A stretch of 64,000 nt of DNA from SZUA-430 sp034440355 (GTDB lineage: Bacteria; Pseudomonadota; Alphaproteobacteria; Micropepsales; Micropepsaceae), in assembly GCA_034440355.1 (NCBI GenBank), contig JAWXBY010000159.1, forward strand, positions 33,656 to 97,655, given 5' to 3'. Positions 42,501 to 51,157 of the stretch are shown here, in pieces (the first letter of the stretch is position 1; each line of letters opens with the position of its first letter). A model generated the notes under the pieces. The model saw only the letters and a list, made by a program, of their open reading frames with translations. It did not search any database and was not told the DNA's origin. A program made the translations under genes and the position numbers.

Positions 42501-44637
42501 CCGGGAAGCCGCGGTCGCGCATGAGGGCGTTGGTGTCGACGTCGCGACCGCGGAATCTCCGGAAGGCTTCGTCGGGCGGGATCGAGTTGCCCACGCTCAT
42601 GATCGAGGTTTCGAGGAGTTTGCAGGCCTCTTTGTTGTAGAGGCCGCCTTTTTCCATGAAGCCCTCGTAGACGTCGGCGGTCATCGCGTCGGCCCAGATG
42701 TAGACGTAATAGCCGGCGGAGTAGCCGTCGCCCGAGAAGATGTGACCGAAGGCTGCCGCCGGGTGGCGCAGGACCATTTCCTTCGGCATACCGATCTCGG
42801 CCATCGTTTCGCGTTCGAAGGCGGCGATGTCGATGCGCGTGTCCGGGGTCGCTGCCAAGTGGATCTTCATGTCGTAGATTGCGTTCGCCAGGTATTCGAC
42901 CGTTTCAAAGCCCTGGTTGAAGTTTTGAGCTTTGAGGATGCGGTCGACCAGTTCCTTCGGAATCGGTTTGCCGGTTTGGTAGTGGACGGCGAACTGGTTG
43001 AGGACTTCGGGCGTCGCCAGCCAATACTCGTTCACCTGGCTTGGGAATTCGACGAAGTCACGCTTCACGTTGGTGCCGGCGAGCGTCGGATACGTGACGT
43101 TCGACAGCAGGCCGTGAAGCGCGTGGCCGAATTCGTGGAACAGCGTGTTGGCGTCGTCCCATGAGATCAGCACCGGCTCGCCGGGTTTGGCCTTCACGTA
43201 GTTGCAGTTGTTCGAGACGATCGGCGTCGTGTCGTCTTTGAACTTCTCCTGCGTGCGGTATTCGTTCATCCACGCGCCCGAACTTTTGCCGGCGCGCGCG
43301 TAGGGGTCGAAGTAGAAGAGGCCGATGCGTTTGCCGCCGCGGTTGACTTCGTAGGTGGTGACGTCGGGGTGATAGACGGGGAGCCCTGAGACCTTCTTGA
43401 ATTCCAGGCCGTAGACTTGGCCGGCGGCCCAGTGCATCGCCTCGACCATTTTCGAAAGCTGGAAGTACGGTTTTGCTTCGTTTTGGTCGACGTCGTACTT
43501 CGCCTTGCGCACCTTCTCGGCGTAGTAGCGATAGTCCCACGGTTCGATCTTGATCTTCGCGCCTTCTTTGTCGGCCATCGCCTGCATGTCGGCGACTTCT
43601 TCGTGCACGCGCGCGACGGCGGCCTTCCACACCTTCAGCATCAGATTCATCGCGGCTTCTGGCGTGCGCGCCATGCCGTCGTCGACGATCCAATGTGCGT
43701 GGGATTTATAGCCCAGCATCTTCGCGCGTTCGGCGCGCAGCTGCAGGATTTCGCCGGCGATCGCCTTGTTGTCGCGGGCGTCGCCGTTGTTGCCGCGGTT
43801 GTTCCACATCCGCCAGCCTTTTTCGCGCAGGGCGCGATTGTCGGCAAAGGTGAGGAACGGTTCCATCGACGAGCGGGTGTTGGTGAACACCCACTTGCCC
43901 GGCAACTTGGCCTCCTTTGCGGCCTCGGCCGCGCCTTCGCGAATTGAATCGGGCAGGCCCGCGAGATCCGCTTCCTTGTCGATGACGAGCGTGTAGTGCT
44001 CTTCGTCGCCAAGTTGGTTCTGGCTGAACTGCGTGAATAGCGTCGCGAGGCGCTGATTGATTTCGCCCAGGCGCGCTTTCTGCGTCTTGTCGAGCGCGGC
44101 GCCGCGGCGGGCGAAGCGGGTGTAGAAGACGTCGGTCAGGCGTTGCTGTTCCGGGTTGAGGCCCGTCTTTTCGCGCGTGTCGTAGACCGCCTTCAGGCGC
44201 GCGAACAGCGTTTCGTTCTGGATGATCTCATCGTTGAAGGCGGCGAGGACCGGCGACATGTCGGCCTCGATCTTCTGCATCGCCTTGTCGTTCATGGTCG
44301 ACGTGTAGACGCCGAAGAAGCTCTGTACGCGGCCGAAGGGGCGGCCTGCATCTTCGAACGGCACAATCGTGTTGTCGAACGTGGCGGGTGCGTTCTCGGC
44401 CGTGATGGCGCGGATTTCGGCGCGCAGCAAATCCATGCCCTTGCTCAGGGCGGGCTTGAAGTCGGCGACTTTGACTTTGTCGAAGCGCGGGATGCCCCCG
44501 TTGGGCCCCGTCCACGGCTCGAGCATCGGACCCAATGCGGTCTCCTTTGGCTTGGTTGCGGCGAAAACGAAATTGGGCGCGCCTGCGCCAAGCGCGGCGG
44601 CGGCAGCGGCCGTGCCTAAGAACGTGCGTCTTTTCAT
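42493..44637 (-). CDS. M3 family metallopeptidase (peptidyl-dipeptidase Dcp-like), exported
   Basis: A 714-residue zinc peptidase. The N-terminus is a Tat-type signal (KRRTFLGTAAAAAALGAG), so export in folded form is likely. The zinc site HEFGHALHG is at about residues 499-507, with the third ligand expected in the following helix (RDFVEFPSQVNEYW). The family degrades short peptides; Dcp removes C-terminal dipeptides, and related oligopeptidase A is cytoplasmic. The signal supports a periplasmic role here. Confidence 0.92.
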   Translation of the reverse strand: MKRRTFLGTAAAAAALGAGAPNFVFAATKPKETALGPMLEPWTGPNGGIPRFDKVKVADFKPALSKGMDLLRAEIRAITAENAPATFDNTIVPFEDAGRPFGRVQSFFGVYTSTMNDKAMQKIEADMSPVLAAFNDEIIQNETLFARLKAVYDTREKTGLNPEQQRLTDVFYTRFARRGAALDKTQKARLGEINQRLATLFTQFSQNQLGDEEHYTLVIDKEADLAGLPDSIREGAAEAAKEAKLPGKWVFTNTRSSMEPFLTFADNRALREKGWRMWNNRGNNGDARDNKAIAGEILQLRAERAKMLGYKSHAHWIVDDGMARTPEAAMNLMLKVWKAAVARVHEEVADMQAMADKEGAKIKIEPWDYRYYAEKVRKAKYDVDQNEAKPYFQLSKMVEAMHWAAGQVYGLEFKKVSGLPVYHPDVTTYEVNRGGKRIGLFYFDPYARAGKSSGAWMNEYRTQEKFKDDTTPIVSNNCNYVKAKPGEPVLISWDDANTLFHEFGHALHGLLSNVTYPTLAGTNVKRDFVEFPSQVNEYWLATPEVLNQFAVHYQTGKPIPKELVDRILKAQNFNQGFETVEYLANAIYDMKIHLAATPDTRIDIAAFERETMAEIGMPKEMVLRHPAAAFGHIFSGDGYSAGYYVYIWADAMTADVYEGFMEKGGLYNKEACKLLETSIMSVGNSIPPDEAFRRFRGRDVDTNALMRDRGFPVS

Positions 44638-44836
44638 GAAGCTTTCAAGTCCCCGATTGCATCGGCATCACTCGTGCCTTGTGGACCAGTTTAGCGAAGG
44701 CAACTGGCCGAGCGCCACGCGTCATTGTTGCGGTGGTGCCTGAATGTTCCTTGGGAAAGAGCGCGCAAATGTCTTGATCTCGCGGTTGCGATACGTAGTT
44801 TGCAGCTGCGCTTCGTGCAAATTTCTGTGAGGTCTC

Positions 44837-45256
44837 GTGAATCCGTCTAGCAACCCGAAGGTCGTCGTCCGTGTGGTTCCGGGTAAGGGGCGCTGTGTGT
44901 TCGCGACCACCGATATCCCCAAGGGCACGCTGGTGCTTGCCGACCACGTCATCTTTGTGCCGGGGGACGAGTCGGACCACACGGACCAGACGGTCGTCGG
45001 CCGCTATGTATTTCAGTGGAACGAGGAAGACGATCTTTGCGTCGTTCTTGGGCTCGGCAGCTTGCTCAATCACGGGCTGCCCGAGAACGTGTCGCTGGTT
45101 TCGAATTACGAGCAGATGATGATGGAGTTCTATGCGCTCACCGACATCAAGGCTGGCGACGAGCTTGTCTATGATTACGGGCATGAGGGCGATGAGCTGA
45201 CCGGTTATTACGGTATCCCGGCGGAGGCCATTTCCGCCAACATGACGCTCGACTGA
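44837..45256 (+). CDS. SET domain-containing protein
   Basis: A 139-residue protein that is essentially a single SET domain. Conserved parts are GKGRCVFATTDIPKGTLVL at the start, GLGSLLNHGLPENVS (the NH motif of the SAM site) and GDELVYDYG near the end (the catalytic tyrosine region). SET proteins methylate lysines; bacterial ones have unclear targets. The start is GTG at 44837 with GAGG just upstream. A hairpin terminator follows the gene. Confidence 0.82.
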   Translation: MNPSSNPKVVVRVVPGKGRCVFATTDIPKGTLVLADHVIFVPGDESDHTDQTVVGRYVFQWNEEDDLCVVLGLGSLLNHGLPENVSLVSNYEQMMMEFYALTDIKAGDELVYDYGHEGDELTGYYGIPAEAISANMTLD

Positions 45257-45296
45257 CGCCGCGGTGGCGCGGCGCGCCGATGTGTTAGGGTTTTTG

Positions 45297-45327
45297 GGCC
45301 GGGGGCTTCGTCCTCGGCCTTTGTTTT
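45297..45327 (+). terminator. Rho-independent terminator after the SET gene
   Basis: GGCCG (45297-45301) pairs with CGGCC (45315-45319), continued inward by GGGG/TCCT-type pairs around a CTTCG loop, and is followed by TTTGTTTT. It lies about 40 bases after the SET stop and before the glutamine synthetase-like gene. Confidence 0.7.
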
Positions 45328-45355
45328 ATCTGCTTCGCAACGGGGACGCGCCTTG

Positions 45356-46723
45356 ATGGATCCGCGCCAGGTCAAGACGGCAGCCGATGCCCGCACCATC
45401 GTCGAAGAACGCCATCTCAGCCACGTGAAGGTCGGCGTGTTCGACGTCGACGGCATCTTGCGCGGCAAATATATGGGGCGCGAAAAGTTCTTCTCCGCGT
45501 TGGAGAAGGGGTTCGGGTTCTGCGATGTCATTCTGGGGTGGGATTCGAACGATCAACTCTATGACAATGTGAAGTTCACCGGGTGGCATACGGCCTATCC
45601 GGACGCGAATGTGCGCGTGTTGCCTTCGACTTGCCGGGCGTTGCCGCTTGAGGGCGACACGCTGATGTTCCTCGGCGAGTTCGAGGGGCGGGCGGAGGAA
45701 TGTTGTCCGCGCGGTGTGCTGCGACGCGTGATCAAGCGCGCGGACGATCTTGGATTTTCTGTGCGTGCGGCCGCGGAGTTCGAGTTCTTCGTGTTCGACG
45801 AGACGCCGCAATCGGTGCGCGCGAAGGGATATCGCGATCTGAAGACCATCACGCCGGGGTTCTTCGGGTATTCGGTGCTGCGATCATCTGTGCATGCGGA
45901 GTTTTATCGCGATCTGATGAAACTCGGCGAGGAGATGGATTTTCCGCTGGAGGGTTTGCATACCGAGACGGGGCCCGGCGTGCTTGAGGCGGCGATCGTG
46001 CATTCGGAGGCGGTTGAAGCGGCCGATCGCGCGGCGTTGTTCAAGACGTTCTGCAAGGTGCTGGCCGAGCGGCGCGGCTGGATGGCGACGTTCATGGCCA
46101 AGTGGTCGAAGGATTGGCCGGGGCAGTCGGGACACCTGCATATTTCGCTGGCCGATAAGAATGGCAAGTCCGCGTTCTTCGATGAGAAGGCGGCGCATCT
46201 CATGTCGGACACGATGCGATGGTTCGTCGGCGGGCAGCAGAAGTTGATGCCTGAGTTGCTGGCGATGATTGCGTGTACCGTGAATTCATACACGCGATTG
46301 ATCCCGGGGTTCTGGGCGCCGACGGACGCGACGTGGGGTGTCGAGAACCGCACGTGCGCTTTGCGCGTGATTCCGGGGTCGGCGAAGAGCCAGCGCGTCG
46401 AGTATCGGATCGCGGCGGCGGACATCAATCCCTACATTGCGCTTGCCTGTGCGATCGGATCGGGGCTTTGGGGGATCGAGAATAAGATCGAGCCGGACGC
46501 TGCCATCGAAGGCAACGCGTATGAGAAGAAGTTTCCGAAGAACCGGGCTTTGCCGCGCACTTTGTTCGAGGCGGCGGAACGGCTCGAGGGATCGAAGGCG
46601 GCGCGGAGCCTGTTCGGCGACGCGTTTGTGGAGCACTATGCGGCGACGCGGAAGTGGGAAGAGCGCGAGTTTCGCAAGGCCATCACGGATTGGGAACTGG
46701 CGCGGTATTTCGAGATCATCTAG
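45356..46723 (+). CDS. Glutamine synthetase family protein (gamma-glutamyl-amine ligase type)
   Basis: A 455-residue glutamine synthetase-fold enzyme. The metal-binding AAAEFEFFVFDE, HTETGPGVLEAAI, histidine-containing SGHLHISLAD and NRTCALRVIPGS segments are present. Sequence and neighbours place it with the PuuA/GlnA3/GlnA4-like enzymes that join glutamate to amines rather than to ammonia. It heads a same-strand run with an aldehyde dehydrogenase, an iron alcohol dehydrogenase and a class I amidotransferase, which suggests that it makes a gamma-glutamyl amide that is then oxidised and hydrolysed. The amine is unknown. Confidence 0.9.
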   Translation: MDPRQVKTAADARTIVEERHLSHVKVGVFDVDGILRGKYMGREKFFSALEKGFGFCDVILGWDSNDQLYDNVKFTGWHTAYPDANVRVLPSTCRALPLEGDTLMFLGEFEGRAEECCPRGVLRRVIKRADDLGFSVRAAAEFEFFVFDETPQSVRAKGYRDLKTITPGFFGYSVLRSSVHAEFYRDLMKLGEEMDFPLEGLHTETGPGVLEAAIVHSEAVEAADRAALFKTFCKVLAERRGWMATFMAKWSKDWPGQSGHLHISLADKNGKSAFFDEKAAHLMSDTMRWFVGGQQKLMPELLAMIACTVNSYTRLIPGFWAPTDATWGVENRTCALRVIPGSAKSQRVEYRIAAADINPYIALACAIGSGLWGIENKIEPDAAIEGNAYEKKFPKNRALPRTLFEAAERLEGSKAARSLFGDAFVEHYAATRKWEEREFRKAITDWELARYFEII

Positions 46724-46759
46724 CACTGCCGCCTACGCCCCAAGATCGCAGAGGACGCC

Positions 46760-48148
46760 ATGACCGACATCGTTTGTATTTCGCCTATCGATGGCCACGT
46801 GGTGGCGCGCCGTCCTGTTGCCACCGACGCGCAGATCGATGCGACGTTGAAGGCGGCGCGGGCGGCACAGCGTGATTGGGCCAAGGTTTCGATCAAGGAC
46901 CGTTGTGCGTTCGCGTTGAAGTTCATGGACGCGATGTTGTCGCTCAATCAGGAGATCGTGCCGGAGTTGGCGGCGCAGATGGGGCGGCCGGTGCGGTTCG
47001 GCGGCGAGTTTCGCGGGTTTGAAGAGCGCGTGCGCTATATGACGTTGATCGCCGAGGATTCGTTGAAGCCGGTTTTGCCGGCCGATCCGAAGGTGGGCTT
47101 CAAGCGCATGATCAAGCGAACGCCGGCGGGGATCGTGCTGGTCGTGGCGCCGTGGAATTATCCGTATCTCACCGCTGTGAACACGATTGTGCCGGCATTG
47201 ATCGCGGGTAACGCCGTGATCTTGAAGCATGCGTCGCAGACGATTTTGGTCGGCGAGCGGTTCGATCAGGCGATGAAGAAGGCGGGTGCGCCGAAGGGCT
47301 TGTTTGCCAATGTCGTGCTTAGCCACGATCAGACGACGCGCGTGTTGTCGTCCGGGTCGGTTGATCATGTGAACTTCACCGGCTCGGTCGAAGGCGGCAA
47401 GGCGATCGAGCGGGCGGCTGCGGGGACGTTCACGACGATGGGGCTTGAGCTCGGCGGCAAGGATCCGGCTTACGTTCGCGCGGACGTGAAGCTCGATCAT
47501 GCGATCGAGAATCTCGTCGATGGCGCGTTTTATAATTCCGGGCAGTGCTGCTGCGGAATCGAGCGTATCTATGTGCACGAGGCGGTGTACGACAAATTCC
47601 TCGATGGGTTCGTGAACCTCACGCGCCAGTATGTGCTGGGGAATCCGATGGACGAGGCGACGACCTTGGGGCCGATGGCGCATGCGCGCTTTGCCGCCGT
47701 CGTGCGCAAGCAGACGGCAGAGGCGCTGGCCAAGGGGGCGGAGGGGCATATCGACATGAAGGCGTTTGCGGCGAACCGGGAGGGTACGCCCTATCTCGCG
47801 CCGCAGGTTTTGACCAACGTCGATCACTCGATGAGCGTGATGATGGAGGAGAGTTTTGGGCCTGTCGTCGGCATCATGAAGGTGAAGTCGGATGAGGAGG
47901 CGGTGCGCTTGATGAACGATTCGCCTTACGGTCTGACTGCCGGGATTTGGACGAGCGATCTTGAGGCGGCGGAGCGCATCGGCGATCAGGTCGAGACGGG
48001 GACCGTGTTCATGAACCGGTGCGACTATCTCGATCCGGCGCTGGCTTGGACTGGGGTGAAGGATACGGGGCGCGGCGCATCTCTGTCGCCCATCGGGTAC
48101 GAGATGTTGACGCGGCCGAAGTCGTATCATCTGCGGCAGGCGATTTGA
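46760..48148 (+). CDS. NAD(P)-dependent aldehyde dehydrogenase
   Basis: A 462-residue aldehyde dehydrogenase. APWNYPYL starts the cofactor site, NFTGSVEGGKAI is the GxxxxG loop, LELGGKDPAYV contains the general-base Glu, and NSGQCCCGIERI the catalytic Cys. In this operon it probably oxidises a gamma-glutamyl amino-aldehyde to the acid, as PuuC does in the putrescine pathway; this is inferred from context. Confidence 0.92.
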   Translation: MTDIVCISPIDGHVVARRPVATDAQIDATLKAARAAQRDWAKVSIKDRCAFALKFMDAMLSLNQEIVPELAAQMGRPVRFGGEFRGFEERVRYMTLIAEDSLKPVLPADPKVGFKRMIKRTPAGIVLVVAPWNYPYLTAVNTIVPALIAGNAVILKHASQTILVGERFDQAMKKAGAPKGLFANVVLSHDQTTRVLSSGSVDHVNFTGSVEGGKAIERAAAGTFTTMGLELGGKDPAYVRADVKLDHAIENLVDGAFYNSGQCCCGIERIYVHEAVYDKFLDGFVNLTRQYVLGNPMDEATTLGPMAHARFAAVVRKQTAEALAKGAEGHIDMKAFAANREGTPYLAPQVLTNVDHSMSVMMEESFGPVVGIMKVKSDEEAVRLMNDSPYGLTAGIWTSDLEAAERIGDQVETGTVFMNRCDYLDPALAWTGVKDTGRGASLSPIGYEMLTRPKSYHLRQAI

Positions 48149-48155
48149 GGCGGTC

Positions 48156-49322
48156 ATGATGCAGAAGGCGAATTGGAATTATCCGACGAGCGTGCGCTTT
48201 GGGGTCGGCCGTGTCACAGAGCTTGCCGATGCGTGCAAGACCGCCGGGATGACGCGACCGCTGTTCGTCACCGATCCGGGGCTCGCGCAGTTGGCGCAGA
48301 CGAAGGCGGCGTTCGAGTCGCTGAAGGCGGCGGGACTTGGCGCGGCGATGTTCTCGAACATCAAATCGAATCCGGTCGAGACGAATGTGGCCGAAGGTGT
48401 CGACGTTTTGCGCGCCGGCAAGCATGACGGCGTCGTCGCGTTCGGCGGTGGGTCGGCGCTGGACGTCGGCAAGGTGATTGCGTTCATGGCCGGGCAGACG
48501 CGGCCGATGTGGGATTTCGAAGACGTCGGCGATTGGTATACGCGCGCCGATCCGAAGGGGATCGCGCCTGTCGTTGCCGTGCCGACGACGTCCGGCACCG
48601 GGTCCGAAGTTGGGCGCGCGGGCGTCATCACGCAGGAAGCGACGCATACGAAGAAGGTCATCTTTCATCCGAAGATGATGCCGGTGGTGACGATTTGCGA
48701 TCCGGCGCTGACTGTCGGATTGCCGCCGCATATCACGGCGGCCACCGGGATGGATGCGTTTGCGCATTGCCTTGAGGCTTATTGCGCGCCCGGATTTCAT
48801 CCGCTGGCGGACGGCGTCGCGGTTGAAGGTGTGCGGCTGGTCAAAGAGAATTTGCTGCGGGCGGTCAAGCACGGCAGCGATCTTGAGGCGCGCGGGAATA
48901 TGATGGCGGCGGCTGCGATGGGCGCGACGGCGTTTCAGAAGGGGCTTGGCGCGGTGCATGCGCTGTCGCACCCGATCGGGGCGCTTTACGACACGCATCA
49001 CGGGCTGACCAATGCGGTGTTCATGCCCTATGTGCTGGCGTTCAATCGCAAGGCGATCGAGGAGAAGATTGCGCGGTTGTCGGCGTATCTGGGTCTCGGG
49101 GGCACGTTCGATTCGTTTCAGGGATTTGTGCTCAACCTGCGCGACGAAGTCGGCATTCCGCACACGTTGAAGGGCCTGAAGGTCGACGATCGGCAGGCCA
49201 AGCTGATTGCCGAGATGGCGATCGTGGATCCGACGGCGGGCGGCAATCCGGTTCCGCTTGATGTTCAGGGTGCGCGGCGTATCTTTGATGCGGCGCTGAA
49301 CGGTGATTTGAGAGCGGCATGA
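48156..49322 (+). CDS. Iron-containing alcohol dehydrogenase
   Basis: A 388-residue type III alcohol dehydrogenase. The NAD site has GGGSALDVGK, followed by PTTSGTGSEV; the metal-binding histidines lie in HALSHPIGALYDTHHGLTNA, and FAHCLEAY is conserved. It starts eight bases after the aldehyde dehydrogenase and overlaps the amidotransferase gene by four bases. A role in oxidising the alcohol end of a gamma-glutamyl amino alcohol is inferred from the module. Confidence 0.92.
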   Translation: MMQKANWNYPTSVRFGVGRVTELADACKTAGMTRPLFVTDPGLAQLAQTKAAFESLKAAGLGAAMFSNIKSNPVETNVAEGVDVLRAGKHDGVVAFGGGSALDVGKVIAFMAGQTRPMWDFEDVGDWYTRADPKGIAPVVAVPTTSGTGSEVGRAGVITQEATHTKKVIFHPKMMPVVTICDPALTVGLPPHITAATGMDAFAHCLEAYCAPGFHPLADGVAVEGVRLVKENLLRAVKHGSDLEARGNMMAAAAMGATAFQKGLGAVHALSHPIGALYDTHHGLTNAVFMPYVLAFNRKAIEEKIARLSAYLGLGGTFDSFQGFVLNLRDEVGIPHTLKGLKVDDRQAKLIAEMAIVDPTAGGNPVPLDVQGARRIFDAALNGDLRAA

Positions 49323-50185
49323 GCGTACCGCGTTTGTTGGTCGTCGAAGGGAACACGGCGGAAGGGCGTGCGCGCCACATCGCCGCCGGTGGACGCGCGG
49401 CGAGCGACGGGTATGCGGATGTGTTGCGGCGGCTGTCGCCCGGTGCGCGCGTCGATGTTTGCTTTCCGGCGGATCTGGGCGCGAACTTGCCGGATCGCAT
49501 GGGGCTTCAGTCCTATGACGGCATTGCGATCACCGGGTCGTCGTTGAACATTTATGACCTGGGTCCTTCGATCATGCGGCAGATCGAGCTGGCGCGCGCG
49601 GTGTTTGAGACCGATACGCCGTTCTTCGGATCGTGCTGGGGTTTGCAGGTGGCGACGGTCGCGGCGGGCGGCACGGTGCGGAAAAATCCGAACGGTCGGG
49701 AGATCGGGTTTGCGCGTTCGATCATGCTGACCGACGCGGGCGAGGAGCACGATCTCTATTGGGACAAAGGTCCCGTGTTCGACGCGATCACCGTGCATAT
49801 GGACGAGATCGAAGAGACGGCGCGCGGTACCACGATCTTGGCGACGAACGCCTGCAGCGCGGTGCAGGCGGCGGAGATCAAGTCGCGCGGCTGTACGTTT
49901 TGGGGCGTGCAGTATCATCCGGAATATTCGTTCGGCGACATTGCGGCGGTGATGAAGCGGTTGAAGGCGGCGACGGTGGAGCAGGGTCTGTTCCACGGCG
50001 ATGCGGATCACGCGCGCTATGTCGGCGATCTTGAGGCGCTTGAGCGCGCGCCGGGCAATCGCGCGCTGGCGTGGCAGCACGGGATCACGACGGCGATTTC
50101 GGACTTCGCCGTGCGCACGCGCGAGATCAAGAATTGGATCGAGCGGCAGGTGTTGCCGATGCGATCGAAGCGCGGACGCGCCTGA
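49319..50185 (+). CDS. Class I glutamine amidotransferase-like hydrolase
   Basis: A 288-residue protein with a GATase1 domain: the nucleophile cysteine in FFGSCWGLQ (about residue 105) and the His-Glu pair in GVQYHPEYS (about 199). It resembles the stand-alone GMP synthase-like amidotransferases and has an extra C-terminal helical region of about 80 residues. By analogy to PuuD it may hydrolyse the gamma-glutamyl bond at the end of this pathway. It is the last gene of the four-gene run and converges with the outer membrane gene. Confidence 0.87.
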   Translation: MSVPRLLVVEGNTAEGRARHIAAGGRAASDGYADVLRRLSPGARVDVCFPADLGANLPDRMGLQSYDGIAITGSSLNIYDLGPSIMRQIELARAVFETDTPFFGSCWGLQVATVAAGGTVRKNPNGREIGFARSIMLTDAGEEHDLYWDKGPVFDAITVHMDEIEETARGTTILATNACSAVQAAEIKSRGCTFWGVQYHPEYSFGDIAAVMKRLKAATVEQGLFHGDADHARYVGDLEALERAPGNRALAWQHGITTAISDFAVRTREIKNWIERQVLPMRSKRGRA

Positions 50186-50186
50186 G

Positions 50187-51065
50187 CTACTCGGGCGTGT
50201 AGATGACGCGCATGCCGGCGCCGACGTCGGGGCTGGTGTCGGTGAGGCCGGCGGTGCCGTACGCCAAGAAGCGGATTTCCGAACCGAGGTCGTAGCCGGC
50301 GTAGAGTGTCGCTTGTGTCGAGTCGCGGCGAAGTTCGGAACCGGCTTGGGCCCAGTCGATGCTTGATCCCAGCAGGATGCGTGGGACGACATAGGTTTCG
50401 GCGCCGAGTTGGGCGAAGAACGCGTTCGCTTCGCTCTCAAAGGCGCGTTCGTAGCCGATCGATCCGTAGATCGCTGTTGTGCCACCGAAACTGTGCGCGA
50501 GTGTGCTTGAGATGGCGAGCGCGGTGTCGTCGATGCCGAGCGAGCGGTCGGCGTCTGCGGTCGGGATGCGCACGCGCGCGCCGAGGGTCAGGCGTGTGCC
50601 GCCGTCGGTGCGGAAGGGGACGGCGGAGACGGCGACGGTGATGTCGCCGAGGCCTTCCTCTTTGATGGTGATTGGTATGGCCGACGGCTCTGGTGCGTCG
50701 GCACCGCCGGGTGGGCCGTCACCGCCGAGCAAGCCGTCCAACAATCCGTCGAGCAGGCCACCGACGCCGCCGACAATGCCGCTTAGTCCGCCGGCGCCGC
50801 CTGCGGCCGAGCCGGAGCTGCCGGGGACGATGTTGCCTGAGCCTTCGATGCTGACGTAGGGCACGGTGATGCGCGCGCCCCAGCGGTCGGTTCTGTAGCC
50901 AAAGGTGAAGGGGACGATGACGATGGTGGTGTCTTGCGCTTCGCCGTAGTCGCCGTTCGTGTATTCCGCGCCGGAGGAGAACGACCAGCGGCCTTCGTCC
51001 GCGCGCGCGGATGCGGCGATGCATAGGCTCGCGGCAGCGGCAGCGATCAGCGTGGCGCGACTCAT
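50187..51065 (-). CDS. Outer membrane transporter-like protein with glycine-rich loop
   Basis: A 292-residue exported protein with a signal peptide (ATLIAAAAASLCIAASARA). The mature part has beta-strand patterns of an outer membrane barrel (WSFSSGAEYTNGDYG, TLAHSFGGTTAIYGSIGYE, TLYAGYDLGSEIRF). Residues about 82-122 form an insert rich in glycine and leucine, with the short repeats GLLDGLLDGLLGG and GGVGG, which looks like an external loop. No specific family was recognised. Confidence 0.75.
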   Translation of the reverse strand: MSRATLIAAAAASLCIAASARADEGRWSFSSGAEYTNGDYGEAQDTTIVIVPFTFGYRTDRWGARITVPYVSIEGSGNIVPGSSGSAAGGAGGLSGIVGGVGGLLDGLLDGLLGGDGPPGGADAPEPSAIPITIKEEGLGDITVAVSAVPFRTDGGTRLTLGARVRIPTADADRSLGIDDTALAISSTLAHSFGGTTAIYGSIGYERAFESEANAFFAQLGAETYVVPRILLGSSIDWAQAGSELRRDSTQATLYAGYDLGSEIRFLAYGTAGLTDTSPDVGAGMRVIYTPE

Positions 51066-51157
51066 CGGCGTAAAGTTGCGTGCGGCTGTCGAAACCGTCT
51101 AGCGCGCGAGAGTTGCGCGTCAGTGATGGTTCACGGTCTCGATAGTGGTTTGGGAAC

